64,000 nucleotides of DNA from CAZYXZ01 sp964651395 (GCA_964651395.1 CAZYXZ010000001.1:68785-132784), one strand, 5' to 3'; shown: positions 15,755-25,100, numbered from the stretch's first letter. Numbers and translations are program-made. The notes: a model not told the origin generated them from the sequence alone.

Positions 15755-16614
15755 CCGACCCCGTGGTGATGCCCGCAGGCTTCTTCGGCCATGGCAGCCC
15801 GATGAACACACTGGAACACAATCGGTACACGGACGCGTGGCGGGCCTTCGGTGCCTGCGCTCCCACGCCCAGGGCCGTGCTCGTGATCTCGGCGCACTGG
15901 TACACCAACGCCACCGCGGTCACGGCCATGCCAAGGCCACGGGTCATCCACGACTTCTACGGCTTCCCTGACGAGCTGTTCGACTTCGACTACCCGGCGC
16001 CGGGCCACCCCGAGGTCGCCGAGCTGGTCGTGGACACCGTCAAGCCGCGCTGGGTCGGCCTCGACGTCGACAGCTGGGGGCTCGACCACGGCACCTGGTC
16101 GGTCCTGGCTCACATGTTCCCCAATGCCGACGTGCCGGTCGTGCAGCTGTCCATCAACGCGTTGCAGCCCCTCGACTACCACCTCGACATCGGCGCGCGT
16201 CTCGCACCGCTGCGCGAGCAGGGAGTGCTGATCGTCGGCAGCGGCAACGTGGTGCACAATTTGCGCCGCATCGACTGGCACCAGCCCGCCGCCGGCTTCG
16301 ACTGGAACTACCGCTTCGACGCGGCCGCCACAGAACTCATGCGAGAGCGGCCCGGTGACGTACTCGAGCTCCTCGAGCACGCCGATTTCCACCTGGCCGT
16401 GCCCACCCCCGACCACTTCATCCCGCTGCTCTACATCGCCGCCATCGCGGCCGCATCCGGCGAGACCTCCGACGTCCTCGTCGGCGGGGCGGCGTACGGC
16501 GCAATCTCGATGACCTGCCACACGCTCGGCGTGGACTGCCCCGAGCCGGCCGCCGAAGGTGCCTCAGCAGCATTGGCTGCTGATGGTGCTCCGCCGGAGC
16601 AGACGAACATCTGA
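15751..16614 (+). CDS. LigB-type extradiol dioxygenase (DODA-like)
   Basis: The 287-residue enzyme belongs to the class III extradiol family that includes 4,5-DOPA dioxygenase. FFGHGSPMN at 10-18, ISAHWYTN, SWGLDHGTWSVL, VQLSIN and GSGNVVHNLR match it, and the histidines in GHGS, SAHW and VHN should coordinate a divalent metal. The ATG overlaps the pirin stop (ATGA). With the intradiol enzyme and pirin it forms an unusual trio of ring-cleaving folds. The substrate is unknown. Confidence 0.87.
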   Translation: MTDPVVMPAGFFGHGSPMNTLEHNRYTDAWRAFGACAPTPRAVLVISAHWYTNATAVTAMPRPRVIHDFYGFPDELFDFDYPAPGHPEVAELVVDTVKPRWVGLDVDSWGLDHGTWSVLAHMFPNADVPVVQLSINALQPLDYHLDIGARLAPLREQGVLIVGSGNVVHNLRRIDWHQPAAGFDWNYRFDAAATELMRERPGDVLELLEHADFHLAVPTPDHFIPLLYIAAIAAASGETSDVLVGGAAYGAISMTCHTLGVDCPEPAAEGASAALAADGAPPEQTNI

Positions 16615-16640
16615 GGCAACGATTCCGAGAGTGAGGACAG

Positions 16641-17120
16641 ATGCCCGAAGTCACCGAGACGCACCTTCCCGGCGTCGGTGTGCGACACGAGTTCGCCACC
16701 GACGCCGGTGAACGCGTCGCCGTGCTGTCCCACCGCACCGGACGGCGAGAGATCGCCATCTACGACCGCGCTGACCCGGACTCGTGCACGACCGTCCTAA
16801 GGCTCGACCCGGAGGACACGCGCACGCTGGTCAGCCTGCTCGGCGGGGGCGCACTCAGCGAGGCCGCCGCCGGCGTACAGCGCCTGGCCGGCGTCGCGCT
16901 CGACTGGGTCCCCATCAAGGCCGGGACCCCATACGCGGGCTCGACCATCGGTGAGACACGGCTGCGCACCCGAACAGGCTCCTCGGTGGTCGCGGTGATC
17001 CGCGGCGAGGAGACCATCCCCGCCCCCGGACCGGAGCAGGCCTTGGCCGCAGAGGATGTGGTGGTCGCGATCGGCACTCCCGAGGGACTGCGCGAAGCGC
17101 GTCACCTGCTCGGCGCGTGA
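16641..17120 (+). CDS. KhtT-like regulatory subunit of a K+/H+ antiporter
   Basis: The 159-residue protein has an N-terminal domain (residues 1-70) and a C-terminal TrkA-C/RCK-C domain (80-158) with GTPYAGSTIGETRLRTRTGSSVVAVIRGEE and a final glycine-rich strand. This is the KhtT arrangement: a soluble gate that senses nucleotides or pH. The gene overlaps the antiporter gene (GTGA), which fits a two-subunit potassium efflux system. Confidence 0.85.
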   Translation: MPEVTETHLPGVGVRHEFATDAGERVAVLSHRTGRREIAIYDRADPDSCTTVLRLDPEDTRTLVSLLGGGALSEAAAGVQRLAGVALDWVPIKAGTPYAGSTIGETRLRTRTGSSVVAVIRGEETIPAPGPEQALAAEDVVVAIGTPEGLREARHLLGA

Positions 17121-18319
17121 TCATCGCGGCCGCATCAGGGGGCGGCGATGCCTCGCTCGCGTTCATCGAGATCGGCGCCGTCATCCTCGCGCTGTCCCTG
17201 CTGGCCCGGCTGGCCGCGCGGCTCGGCATCACCGCGATCCCGCTCTACCTCCTCGCCGGACTTGCAGTCGGCGAAGGCGGCATCGCGCCGCTCGATGTGA
17301 GCGGGGAGTTCATCCAGCTGGCCGGCGAGATCGGCGTTCTGCTCCTGCTGCTCACCCTCGGCCTCGAGTACAACGGAGACGAACTGCGCCGCGGACTGCG
17401 CGCGGGCATCGTCCCGGGTGCTGTCGATGCCCTGGCGAACTTCACCCCCGGCTTCATCGCCGGTCTCGCGCTCGGCTGGTCGGGGGCGACAGCGCTGCTG
17501 CTCGGCGGCGTTTGCTGGGTCAGCTCATCCGGCGTGGTCTCGAAGGCGCTCACCGACCTCGACCGCCTCGGCAACCGCGAGACCCCCGCCGTCCTCAATC
17601 TCCTCGTGATCGAGGACCTCGCGATGGCCGTCTACCTGCCGATCGTCGGCGCCATCATCGCCGGCAAGAGCGGGGCCGACACGGTCACGACCATCGCAGT
17701 CGCTCTCGCCGTCGTGACGCTGATCCTGACCGTCGCGCTGCGCTGGGGCCATCACCTCAGCCGCCTGCTCGCGCCGGCCACTGACGAAGCGCTCCTCCTG
17801 GCCGTGTTCGGCCTGACGCTGCTCGTCGGAGGACTCGCCGAAGAGGTGCAGGTCTCGGCCGCCATCGGCGCGTTCCTCATCGGATTGGCGCTGTCCGGCC
17901 CTGTGCAGGCCCGCACCTCAACCATCGTCGGGCCGCTTCGCGATCTGTTCGCGGCGACCTTCTTCCTGTTCTTCTCGTTCTCCGTCGACCCCGCCGACCT
18001 TCTCGATGTGCTCGCTCCCGCCGCAGCACTCGCCGCGGTCGGCGTAGCGGGCAAGGTTCTCGCCGGCTGGCTGGCCGCCCGCCCAACGGCAGCCGGGCCG
18101 GGCCGGCTCCGCGCCGGGACAGCGCTCATCGCACGCGGTGAGTTCTCCATCGTCATCGCCGCGCTCGGCGCCGGGACCGCCGACGGTGCCCAACTCGGCG
18201 CCGTGGCCGCTGCCTACGTACTCATGACGGCAGTCCTCGGCCCGCTGGTCACCAAGTTCTCCGACCAACTCGGCTCCGCCATCGGCATCGGCTCGGCGTT
18301 ACGCCACGGTCACTGGTGA
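17117..18319 (+). CDS. KhtU-like cation:proton antiporter (CPA2 family)
   Basis: The 400-residue protein has about twelve membrane helices and typical CPA2 motifs: LYLLAGLAVGEGG near 40, LGLEYNGDELRRG near 85 and FLIGLALSGPVQ near 255. It has no C-terminal RCK domain; the adjacent KhtT-like gene provides it. It probably exports potassium in exchange for protons under alkaline or electrophile stress. The start is GTG at 17117. It is the last gene of the rightward run. Confidence 0.87.
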   Translation: MIIAAASGGGDASLAFIEIGAVILALSLLARLAARLGITAIPLYLLAGLAVGEGGIAPLDVSGEFIQLAGEIGVLLLLLTLGLEYNGDELRRGLRAGIVPGAVDALANFTPGFIAGLALGWSGATALLLGGVCWVSSSGVVSKALTDLDRLGNRETPAVLNLLVIEDLAMAVYLPIVGAIIAGKSGADTVTTIAVALAVVTLILTVALRWGHHLSRLLAPATDEALLLAVFGLTLLVGGLAEEVQVSAAIGAFLIGLALSGPVQARTSTIVGPLRDLFAATFFLFFSFSVDPADLLDVLAPAAALAAVGVAGKVLAGWLAARPTAAGPGRLRAGTALIARGEFSIVIAALGAGTADGAQLGAVAAAYVLMTAVLGPLVTKFSDQLGSAIGIGSALRHGHW

Positions 18320-18412
18320 GTGCCACGGGTCGGCATCGATGGCGCCGAGGATGAGCTCCGCGAACATGCCTCGATCAGGGCGATCCGGGCTCACGCTGAC
18401 CGGTGGTCCGCG

Positions 18413-18787
18413 TCAGGACGCGGCACCCAACGCTGCCATCGCCTCTTTGACCTCAGCCGAGGGTTCCGCGTCGACCTTGCCGCGCATGATGAGGATCTGC
18501 ACGTAGGTCAGCAGCGATGAGCCCATGTCGGTGAGCATCCGTTGTTCGGTGTCGGTGAACGGCACCTCGACGGTGAAGGTCTCCTGGCCCCGGCTGGCGG
18601 CCGTGTCGGCGCTGGCCTTGACCGCGCTCGAGAGCTTCGACGAGAGCGCCAGCAGGTCGTCCAGCCCGACGAAAGCGGGCGCTTCCCCGGCCGCCACCAT
18701 CTCCCGCAAGGACGTGCCAACGCTCTGGTGCCAACGGTGGTACTCGCGCCCAGCGTTGACCGACATCGGACCCGACCTGATCGCCAT
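18413..18787 (-). CDS. conserved hypothetical protein
   Basis: I do not recognise this family. The protein is soluble and helical, with EYHRWHQSVGTSLREMVAAG near the start, DTEQRMLTDMGSSLLTYVQILIMRGK in the middle and a short acidic tail. I chose ATG 18787, which has GGGGG seven bases upstream; a TTG at 18850 would add 21 residues but abuts the 18851 operator, and an ATG at 18766 is also possible. It is divergent from the acyl-CoA ligase gene and shares its operator, so it probably belongs to the catabolic regulon. Confidence 0.55.
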   Translation of the reverse strand: MAIRSGPMSVNAGREYHRWHQSVGTSLREMVAAGEAPAFVGLDDLLALSSKLSSAVKASADTAASRGQETFTVEVPFTDTEQRMLTDMGSSLLTYVQILIMRGKVDAEPSAEVKEAMAALGAAS

Positions 18788-18850
18788 ATTGGGCCCCCAT
18801 GTGTCCTCGCCTGGGACGGCGATGCTGACATCCGCCGGAACGGCCGTCAA

Positions 18851-18874
18851 TATCGGAGGCCTTACGTCCTATAA
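18851..18874. promoter_or_regulatory. regulon operator, site 1 (10-4-10 palindrome)
   Basis: TATCGGAGGC-N4-CGTCCTATAA, an imperfect inverted repeat between the hypothetical gene and the acyl-CoA ligase/TetR operon. Sites with the same 10-4-10 layout occur at 22797, 32992 and 37953. This is the most diverged right half of the four. Confidence 0.6.
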
Positions 18875-18897
18875 TCCGTTCAAGCCGAGGAGGGGTC

Positions 18898-20565
18898 TTG
18901 GACCAGCTGGCGCAGATGCAGCAGGCGGCCGCGCAGGTCGTGGCCGGACTCACCGCTCCGGGCGCGCCCTTTGAGCTGGTCCAGGAGGAGATCCTCGGCA
19001 CGCGAATGCTCACCTTCAAGAACCGGCGCCGGTCGCTGGGGAGCATCGTCACCGACTCGGTCGCGTACGGCGAACGGGACTACCTCGTGACCTCCGACGA
19101 GCGGATCAGTTTCGCCCACCACGCCTCGCAGGTCGCATCCTTCGCGGCGGCACTGCGCGATGAGCACGGTGTGCGGGCGGGGCAGCGAGTCGCGATCGCA
19201 GCAGAGAACTCGCCCGAGTGGGTGGTGGCGTTCTGGGCGACCGTGTCCCTCGGCGCGATCGCCGCCGGCTTCAACGCATGGTGGTCGCCACGCGAGCACG
19301 CGTTCGCGCTGGACTACGTCGAACCGACCGTGGTGATTGCGGATGCGAAGCGCGCAGCTCTGCTCGCAGGCGACAGCGTGCCGCTGCTCCGCGTTGAGAC
19401 GGACTTGCGTGAGCTGGCCAGTCGCAGCCCGGATGCCGACCTGCCGGCCGTCAGCGTCGCCGAGGACGACCCGGCGACCATCCTGTTCACCAGCGGCTCG
19501 TCCGGAAGGCCGAAGGGCGTCGTCCATACCCATCGCAACCTGCTCGCGGTGGTGGACTACCACCGGTTCAACGACGCCCTCGCCAGCGCATTCGGCGACC
19601 CGACGCCACCCGAGGACAAGCGCTACCTGATGACAATGCCGCTGTTCCACATCGGCAGCCTGCACAACCTCGCCGTCCCTCGGCTGGCCACGGGCAGCAC
19701 GGCCGTCATCCACCGCGGCGCGTTCGACGTCGACCAGGTGCTCCGCCTCATCGAGTCGGCACGCGTCACCCATTGGGGCGCGGTGCCCACGATGGCGAGT
19801 CGTCTGCTCGACCACGGTGACCTCAGCGGGTATGACCTGTCGTCGCTACGCGCCTTCGCACTCGCCTCGGCGCCATCGTCACCGGCGTTCAAAGACCGCC
19901 TTCGCAAGGCACTGCCTTTCGCCGAGCAGAACCTCGCGGACAGCTACGGGCTGACCGAGTCCTCGACTGCGGTCGCTGTCGCGTCACCTTTAGAGCTCGG
20001 CGTTGCCCCGGACAGCGTCGGCCGTCCGATCGTGACCGTGGAACTCGAGATCCGCGACGAGGCGGGTGCGCCGCTGCCCGACGGGCAGGAGGGCGAGGTA
20101 TGTGTGCGCAGCCCATTCGTGATGCTCGAGTACTGGCGTGACCCCGCCGCGACAGCCGCCGCGATCTCGCCAGACCGCTGGCTGCGCACGGGTGACATCG
20201 GGGTCGTCGAGCAAGGTCGGCTGCGGCTGACGACGCGACGTTCCGATCTCATCATCCGAGGTGGCGAGAATGTGTACCCGGTGGAGGTCGAGGCGGTGAT
20301 CGCCGAGCATCCGGGCGTTCGCGAAGTCGTCGTCGTCGGAGTTCCACACTCAGATCTGGGCGAAGAGGTCGGCGCGCTCGTCGTCGTTACCGAGGACGAT
20401 GCGCCGACGGCAGACCAGCTGGCGGCCTACGTCAGGGATCAGCTCGCCTACTTCAAGGTGCCGACCCGCTGGCGGCTGACCACCGACCCGCTGCCACGCA
20501 CCGCAACCGGCAAGGTGCCTCGGTCCGACGTCACCGTGGTCGCTCATGACAGCGTGAAGGCGTGA
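18898..20565 (+). CDS. acyl-CoA ligase (AMP-dependent synthetase family)
   Basis: The 555-residue enzyme activates a carboxylic acid with ATP and CoA. The AMP-binding motif ILFTSGSSGRPKGVVHTH lies near residue 200, DSYGLTESS near 350, WLRTGDIG near 430, RRSDLIIRGGENVYPVEVE near 450, and the catalytic lysine in TATGKVPR near 540. The TTG start at 18898 follows GAGGAGG. Substrate length cannot be read from sequence. It is coupled to the TetR gene by a GTGA overlap and presumably initiates CoA-linked degradation of whatever the regulon handles. Confidence 0.9.
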   Translation: MDQLAQMQQAAAQVVAGLTAPGAPFELVQEEILGTRMLTFKNRRRSLGSIVTDSVAYGERDYLVTSDERISFAHHASQVASFAAALRDEHGVRAGQRVAIAAENSPEWVVAFWATVSLGAIAAGFNAWWSPREHAFALDYVEPTVVIADAKRAALLAGDSVPLLRVETDLRELASRSPDADLPAVSVAEDDPATILFTSGSSGRPKGVVHTHRNLLAVVDYHRFNDALASAFGDPTPPEDKRYLMTMPLFHIGSLHNLAVPRLATGSTAVIHRGAFDVDQVLRLIESARVTHWGAVPTMASRLLDHGDLSGYDLSSLRAFALASAPSSPAFKDRLRKALPFAEQNLADSYGLTESSTAVAVASPLELGVAPDSVGRPIVTVELEIRDEAGAPLPDGQEGEVCVRSPFVMLEYWRDPAATAAAISPDRWLRTGDIGVVEQGRLRLTTRRSDLIIRGGENVYPVEVEAVIAEHPGVREVVVVGVPHSDLGEEVGALVVVTEDDAPTADQLAAYVRDQLAYFKVPTRWRLTTDPLPRTATGKVPRSDVTVVAHDSVKA

Positions 20566-21167
20566 AGACTGCCGAGGTGCGGCGCCCACGCGGGCGACCG
20601 CGTGATCCCGAGATCGAGCCGCGGGTCTATTCGGCAGCGTTGACGGTGTACTCGGAGCGAGGCTGGTACGGCTTCTCCTTCGAGGCGATCTCCAAGCTCG
20701 CCGGTGTGGGCCAAGCCGCGCTGTACCGGCGCTGGTCGACCAAAGCTGATCTGCTGGCGCAGGCGATCCAGTCGCTCGAACGGCCGCTACCAGCCATCGA
20801 TACGGGCAGCAGTCGCGAGGATCTGCTCGACGTCGGGCGCCACCTCATTCGCGTCTTTCGTGGTCCCAGCGGTGTGGTGGGGCTGCGCATGGTGCTCGAC
20901 GCGCGGACGAATCCGGAACTCGCCGAACAGTTCACGGCGATGCAGAACGACGCCCGAGCGAAAGCGATCCGCGCGGTCGTGCGTCGTGCGATTCGACGCG
21001 GCGATGTACCCGCAACGGCGACACTGGAGCTGGTACTGCAGTTGCTCATTGGTGCCTGCCTGAGCCACATGCTGCTGACGCCACCAGTCCCTGAAGACCA
21101 CGACAGCCTCACCAACGACGACGAGCTGTTTCTGCAACGTCTCGTTGACGGCCTCACTGGCGCGTAG
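20562..21167 (+). CDS. TetR-family regulator, candidate master of the 18-38 kb regulon
   Basis: The 201-residue protein has a TetR helix-turn-helix at residues 20-60 (TVYSERGWYGFSFEAISKLA, then QAALYRRWSTKADLLAQAI) and a TetR_C-type ligand domain. The start is GTG at 20562, overlapping the ligase stop. It is the only regulator encoded between 18.4 and 38.0 kb, and four similar palindromes cover every transcription unit there, including its own promoter. It likely represses the set until a pathway intermediate, perhaps an acyl-CoA, binds. Confidence 0.85.
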   Translation: MKTAEVRRPRGRPRDPEIEPRVYSAALTVYSERGWYGFSFEAISKLAGVGQAALYRRWSTKADLLAQAIQSLERPLPAIDTGSSREDLLDVGRHLIRVFRGPSGVVGLRMVLDARTNPELAEQFTAMQNDARAKAIRAVVRRAIRRGDVPATATLELVLQLLIGACLSHMLLTPPVPEDHDSLTNDDELFLQRLVDGLTGA

Positions 21168-21208
21168 GCCCCGAGCGGTCCCAGCCAGATGCGATCTCGT
21201 GCGCTTCG

Positions 21209-22735
21209 CTAACTGACGGTGAAGAACCCGCCGGACGGCTCCCAGCAGGTGCAGGACTGACGGAACACGTGGAAACGCAGCTGCTCGGAGAAGTCATGCT
21301 TGCCCGCCGCGAACCGGCCGGCTCCCCAGTTCGCGATCGGGAACGCGCCCAGTGAGCTCACGGCCGCGCCAATGGATTTCCTGGTCAGGTTAGGGCCGGT
21401 CGCTTTCGCTGCGCGCTCGAACGCGCGGATGCTGTCGCAGGCCTGCATAGTTGCGCCGAACTCGGCGGTGCCGCGCGCGGCGAGGGTGCGGCCGGAAAGC
21501 TTGTCGTGGATGCTGCGACAGCGCTTCACCTCGGCGTTCTCCGCGCCGAAGGGCACCTTGTTGCCATGCCCCCAGATATGCGTCACGCCGACGGTGCCTT
21601 CGAACGACGGCGGCATGTTCTGCACGGTGAAGTCGTTGTTGTTGTTCGCCCAGTCGTTGAGATGGTAGGCCGGGGTGTATCCGGAGTTGCTCGCCTGCTG
21701 GACGAACTGTGTGGCAGTGAGCACCCCGGCCAGCATGAACACCGTGTTGATGCCGTCCTGGCGGAACTCGTTGACAGCAACCGGCACCTGGGACGAGCTC
21801 GTCCCGGTGTCAGCGGAGAGAAGGGTGTTGCGTTTCACGGCATACCCGCGTGCTTTCAGCGCTGCGGCGAGAGCGGCACCAGCGTGCCCGCCGGGGTCGT
21901 TCTGGCCTTGGTTGAGGATGCCGATCGTGCGGCCTTTGAGCCGACCTGCCTTGTCCAGCGCGGCGACCATCAGGGACATCATCCGCGACGCCTTGGGGTA
22001 CATGGTGAAGTAGCGGTCGCCGTAAAAGCCGTCGTTGGTGGAGCCGTAGCCGCTGAACAACGCGGTCTGGTTCTCCCGGACGACACAGGACACCGCAACC
22101 GGGTAGTTGAAGCCCCCGACGACGGCGAAGACCTGCTCGTCCTGGGTGAGCTGCAGGCAGCCTTGGCGTTGGCTGTCTTCGCTCAGCGGGTCGTAGACGG
22201 CGAAGACCGGGTCGATCTTGCGGCCATTGAGGCCGCCGCGGTCGTTGATGTCCTGGACGTAGGCGCGCCAGGCGGCTTCCTGCTGCTCGATGCTGACCCC
22301 GATGCCGACGCCGGCCCGGCCGAGGTTCGCGGTGTCGAGGATGGTGAAGCCGACCTTGACCGACGTCGCCGTGACGCCGCGGTCCGACGCGGTCAGCGGT
22401 GCCGGCCCGCGGGGGGCGTTGGTCGGGTCTGCCGCCGGCTGGGTCCCGCTCGGCACCGGTGCGCTACCCGGTCCGCTCGAAGCCGTCGAACCGGGGCTGC
22501 CGGGTGCCGGACTGCCAGGTGTGGACGGCTCCAGTGAGGTCCCCGGCAGGGGCGTGCCGTCCGGGGAAGGCCCCAGATCACCCAGTGACACGTCGTCGCC
22601 GGTGCGCGTCGTCGCGAGCCGCTCACCGAAGACGAACGGGATCGCCAGGCCGGCGATGAGCAGGCCGATGACGACGCCGAGGATCAGCACCACGCTGTTC
22701 GCCCGCGAGTGCACGGGCAGCCGCCGAGGATCCAC
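21209..22735 (-). CDS. membrane-tethered substrate-binding protein of a branched-chain-amino-acid-type ABC importer
   Basis: One hydrophobic segment near the N-terminus (VVLILGVVIGLLIAGLAIPF) anchors the protein, followed by a linker rich in Pro, Ser and Gly (about 80 residues) and a Leu/Ile/Val-type periplasmic binding domain (VKVGFTILDTANLGRAGVG, DINDRGGLNGRKIDPVF, VFAVVGGFNYPVA). GTG 22735 has AGGAG six bases upstream, so I prefer it over GTG 22786, which would add 17 residues. The gene is divergent from the permease/ATPase operon across a shared operator. Such binding proteins often take aromatic or other organic acids rather than amino acids. Confidence 0.85.
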   Translation of the reverse strand: MDPRRLPVHSRANSVVLILGVVIGLLIAGLAIPFVFGERLATTRTGDDVSLGDLGPSPDGTPLPGTSLEPSTPGSPAPGSPGSTASSGPGSAPVPSGTQPAADPTNAPRGPAPLTASDRGVTATSVKVGFTILDTANLGRAGVGIGVSIEQQEAAWRAYVQDINDRGGLNGRKIDPVFAVYDPLSEDSQRQGCLQLTQDEQVFAVVGGFNYPVAVSCVVRENQTALFSGYGSTNDGFYGDRYFTMYPKASRMMSLMVAALDKAGRLKGRTIGILNQGQNDPGGHAGAALAAALKARGYAVKRNTLLSADTGTSSSQVPVAVNEFRQDGINTVFMLAGVLTATQFVQQASNSGYTPAYHLNDWANNNNDFTVQNMPPSFEGTVGVTHIWGHGNKVPFGAENAEVKRCRSIHDKLSGRTLAARGTAEFGATMQACDSIRAFERAAKATGPNLTRKSIGAAVSSLGAFPIANWGAGRFAAGKHDFSEQLRFHVFRQSCTCWEPSGGFFTVS

Positions 22736-22796
22736 TCCACGCTCCTGGCCTGTCGGGTTCAGGCTCGACGTCGCGACGATAACCACACGACCATTG

Positions 22797-22820
22797 TTTT
22801 GGAAGGGTTTGTCTCCGTAA
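22797..22820. promoter_or_regulatory. regulon operator, site 2 (10-4-10 palindrome)
   Basis: TTTTGGAAGG-N4-GTCTCCGTAA lies between the divergent binding-protein gene and the fused transporter operon. The right half contains CTCCGTAA, identical to sites 3 and 4. Confidence 0.6.
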
Positions 22821-22865
22821 TATCAGCCCCGCCCGGTGCGACCGTGAGTCAACGGCAGGAGCGAC

Positions 22866-25100
22866 GTGCAGATCGCTGAGCATGCCGAGCGGGAAACGCG
22901 CGCGGCGGCGGGGGAGGACCCGGTCGCGCTCGCGTCTCGTGTGCTCGATGAGGAGACACGCCGCCAAGCGCTGCAGCACGAGCGGGCGAGCTCCTCCGTC
23001 GCCGTGGCCGCCGCGTCGCTGCCCGGTGTCGGCGCGGACGCGATGCCCTTCCGCGACGTGCTTCGCGAGGGCGGCCCGCGGGTGCTCGTGGTCCTCACCG
23101 CGCTCGCGCTCGTCGACGAGTTCGACCGGGCCGCGTTCGCGGTGCTCGGCCCCGAGATCCAAGCCGACCTCGGCCTGTCGGACCTCATGCTCGGCTTGGT
23201 CGGCGCCATCGCCGGGTTGCTGCTCTTCGTCGCCGCGGTTCCGCTCGGCTATCTCGCTGATCGCTTCCGCCGCGCCTGGATCGTCGGGATCTGCACGCTG
23301 GTCTGGGCTGGGGCCGCCGTGGTCACCGGCATGGTCCGCAACGGTGTCGAGCTGGTGGCGGCGCGGATCGTCTCCGGCGTCGGCAAGGCGAACGAGACGC
23401 CGGTGCACAACTCGATGCTCGCCGACGCCTACCCGATCGAGGGACGCAACCGGGTCTTCGCGGTGCACCGCACGTCGCAGCCGCTGGGTCTGGCGATCGG
23501 CCCGGTGCTGGCCGGCGGCGTCGCAGCGGTCGTCGGCGGGCCATCCGCCTGGCGGTGGGCGTTCGTCGTCCTCGCGCTGCCAGCTGTGGTCCTCGGCCTG
23601 ATCGCGTTGGCGCTGCCCGAGCCGAAGCGCGGACGCAACGAGCAGCTCGCGATGCTCGGGGTCGAGCTCGCCGAGGAACCTGACCAGCTCGCGATCCCCG
23701 TGTCCGCCGCGTTCGCGCGGCTCAAGAAGATCAAGACCTTCTACTACTTCCTCGCCGCGCTGGGCGCACTGGGCTTCTCGGTCGTGACCGCGCCGATCTA
23801 CACCAACCTCGTCCTGGAGGATCACTTCGGTCTCGACGCTGGACAGCGCGGCGTCGTCGGAAGCCTCAGCGCGCTGGGCGGGCTCATCGGTGTCCTCATC
23901 GTGGGGCGACGCAGCGAAGCGCTGTTCCGACGCAGCCCCGAGCAGACACTGCTCGTCACCGGCGCCCTGGTGGCGGCCTACGGGATCATCAAGCCGATCG
24001 CGCTGCACATGCCGACGACCGCCCTGTACACCGTCGGGGAGTTCCTCGCGCAGGCTGCCTTGGTGGGCGCGTTCGTGCCGGTGTTCGCGGTCGCGGCCGC
24101 GGTCACGCCCTACCGGCTGCGCTCGATCGGGTTCGCCACCATCGGCATCTACCTGTCCCTCGTCGGTGGTGTCGGTGGCGCGCTCGTCCTTGGCGGGATC
24201 GCGGAAGCAGTCGGGCCACGCACCGCGCTGACCATCGCCCTGCCGCCTGCGGCGCTGATCGGCGGCGGCCTGCTCGCCTACGGCTGCCGGTTCGTCCGCC
24301 GCGACATGGCTGCCGCGGCCGCTGAAGTGGTCGAGGAACGCGACGAGCGGGCCCGCATCGCCGGCGGCGCGGAGATCCCTGCGCTGCAGGTACGCCACCT
24401 CGACTTCAGCTACGGCCCGCTGCAAGTGCTCTTCGACGTCAACCTCGACGTCAAGGAGGGCGAAGTGCTGGCGCTGTTGGGCACCAACGGCGCGGGCAAG
24501 TCGACCCTGCTGCGCGCCATCAGCGGACTCGGCTTGCCCGACCGTGGCGTCATCCGGATGCGCGGCCGCACCATCAGCTACACCGACCCCGGCGCTCGAG
24601 TGCGGATGGGGATCGTGCAGGTCCCTGGAGGGCGGGCCGTCTACCCGTCGATGACCGTCGGGGAGAACCTGGTCGCCGGCGCGTACACCTACGTCTGGGA
24701 CGTCGCACGCGTCCAGGAACGTGTCGGTGAGGTGGTCGAACTGTTCCCGATCCTCGGCGAGCGGCTCGACCAGCCGGCGGGCACGCTGTCCGGCGGCGAG
24801 CAGCAGCAGCTGGCCCTGGCGTCCGCGCTGCTCCTCGACCCGGCGGTGCTGCTCATCGACGAGCTGTCCCTCGGCCTCGCCCCGGTCGTCGTCCAGGAGC
24901 TGCTGGAGGTCATCGATCGGCTCAAGCAGCAGGGGATGACCATCGTCATCGTCGAGCAGTCGCTCAACGTCGCGCTGGCGGTTGCCGACCGCGCGGTCTT
25001 CATGGAGAAGGGCCAGGTCCGCTTCGAAGGTCCCGCCCGCGAACTGCTCGAACGTGACGACCTGGTGCGGGCAGTGTTCCTCGGGCAGGCTGGCGAATGA
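22866..25100 (+). CDS. MFS transporter fused to a LivF-type ABC ATPase
   Basis: This 744-residue polypeptide joins two transporter classes. Residues about 65-490 form a complete twelve-helix major facilitator domain, including PLGYLADRFRRAW between helices 2 and 3. Residues 505-744 form an ABC ATPase of the LivF type: Walker A GTNGAGKST near 538, signature LSGGEQQQLALA near 641, Walker B VLLIDELSLGLAP and the switch histidine region replaced by VIVEQS. The GTG start follows CAGGAGCG. The next gene supplies the permeases and the second ATPase, so the ATPase half probably completes that importer while the MFS half may carry a related solute. Confidence 0.88.
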   Translation: MQIAEHAERETRAAAGEDPVALASRVLDEETRRQALQHERASSSVAVAAASLPGVGADAMPFRDVLREGGPRVLVVLTALALVDEFDRAAFAVLGPEIQADLGLSDLMLGLVGAIAGLLLFVAAVPLGYLADRFRRAWIVGICTLVWAGAAVVTGMVRNGVELVAARIVSGVGKANETPVHNSMLADAYPIEGRNRVFAVHRTSQPLGLAIGPVLAGGVAAVVGGPSAWRWAFVVLALPAVVLGLIALALPEPKRGRNEQLAMLGVELAEEPDQLAIPVSAAFARLKKIKTFYYFLAALGALGFSVVTAPIYTNLVLEDHFGLDAGQRGVVGSLSALGGLIGVLIVGRRSEALFRRSPEQTLLVTGALVAAYGIIKPIALHMPTTALYTVGEFLAQAALVGAFVPVFAVAAAVTPYRLRSIGFATIGIYLSLVGGVGGALVLGGIAEAVGPRTALTIALPPAALIGGGLLAYGCRFVRRDMAAAAAEVVEERDERARIAGGAEIPALQVRHLDFSYGPLQVLFDVNLDVKEGEVLALLGTNGAGKSTLLRAISGLGLPDRGVIRMRGRTISYTDPGARVRMGIVQVPGGRAVYPSMTVGENLVAGAYTYVWDVARVQERVGEVVELFPILGERLDQPAGTLSGGEQQQLALASALLLDPAVLLIDELSLGLAPVVVQELLEVIDRLKQQGMTIVIVEQSLNVALAVADRAVFMEKGQVRFEGPARELLERDDLVRAVFLGQAGE

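Noticed and set aside
22623..24425. 600-codon open frame on the minus strand opposite the MFS-ABC gene
   Set aside because: Composition is rich in Arg, His, Gln and Glu with no domain. It is the complementary frame of a GC-rich gene whose forward product has complete motifs.
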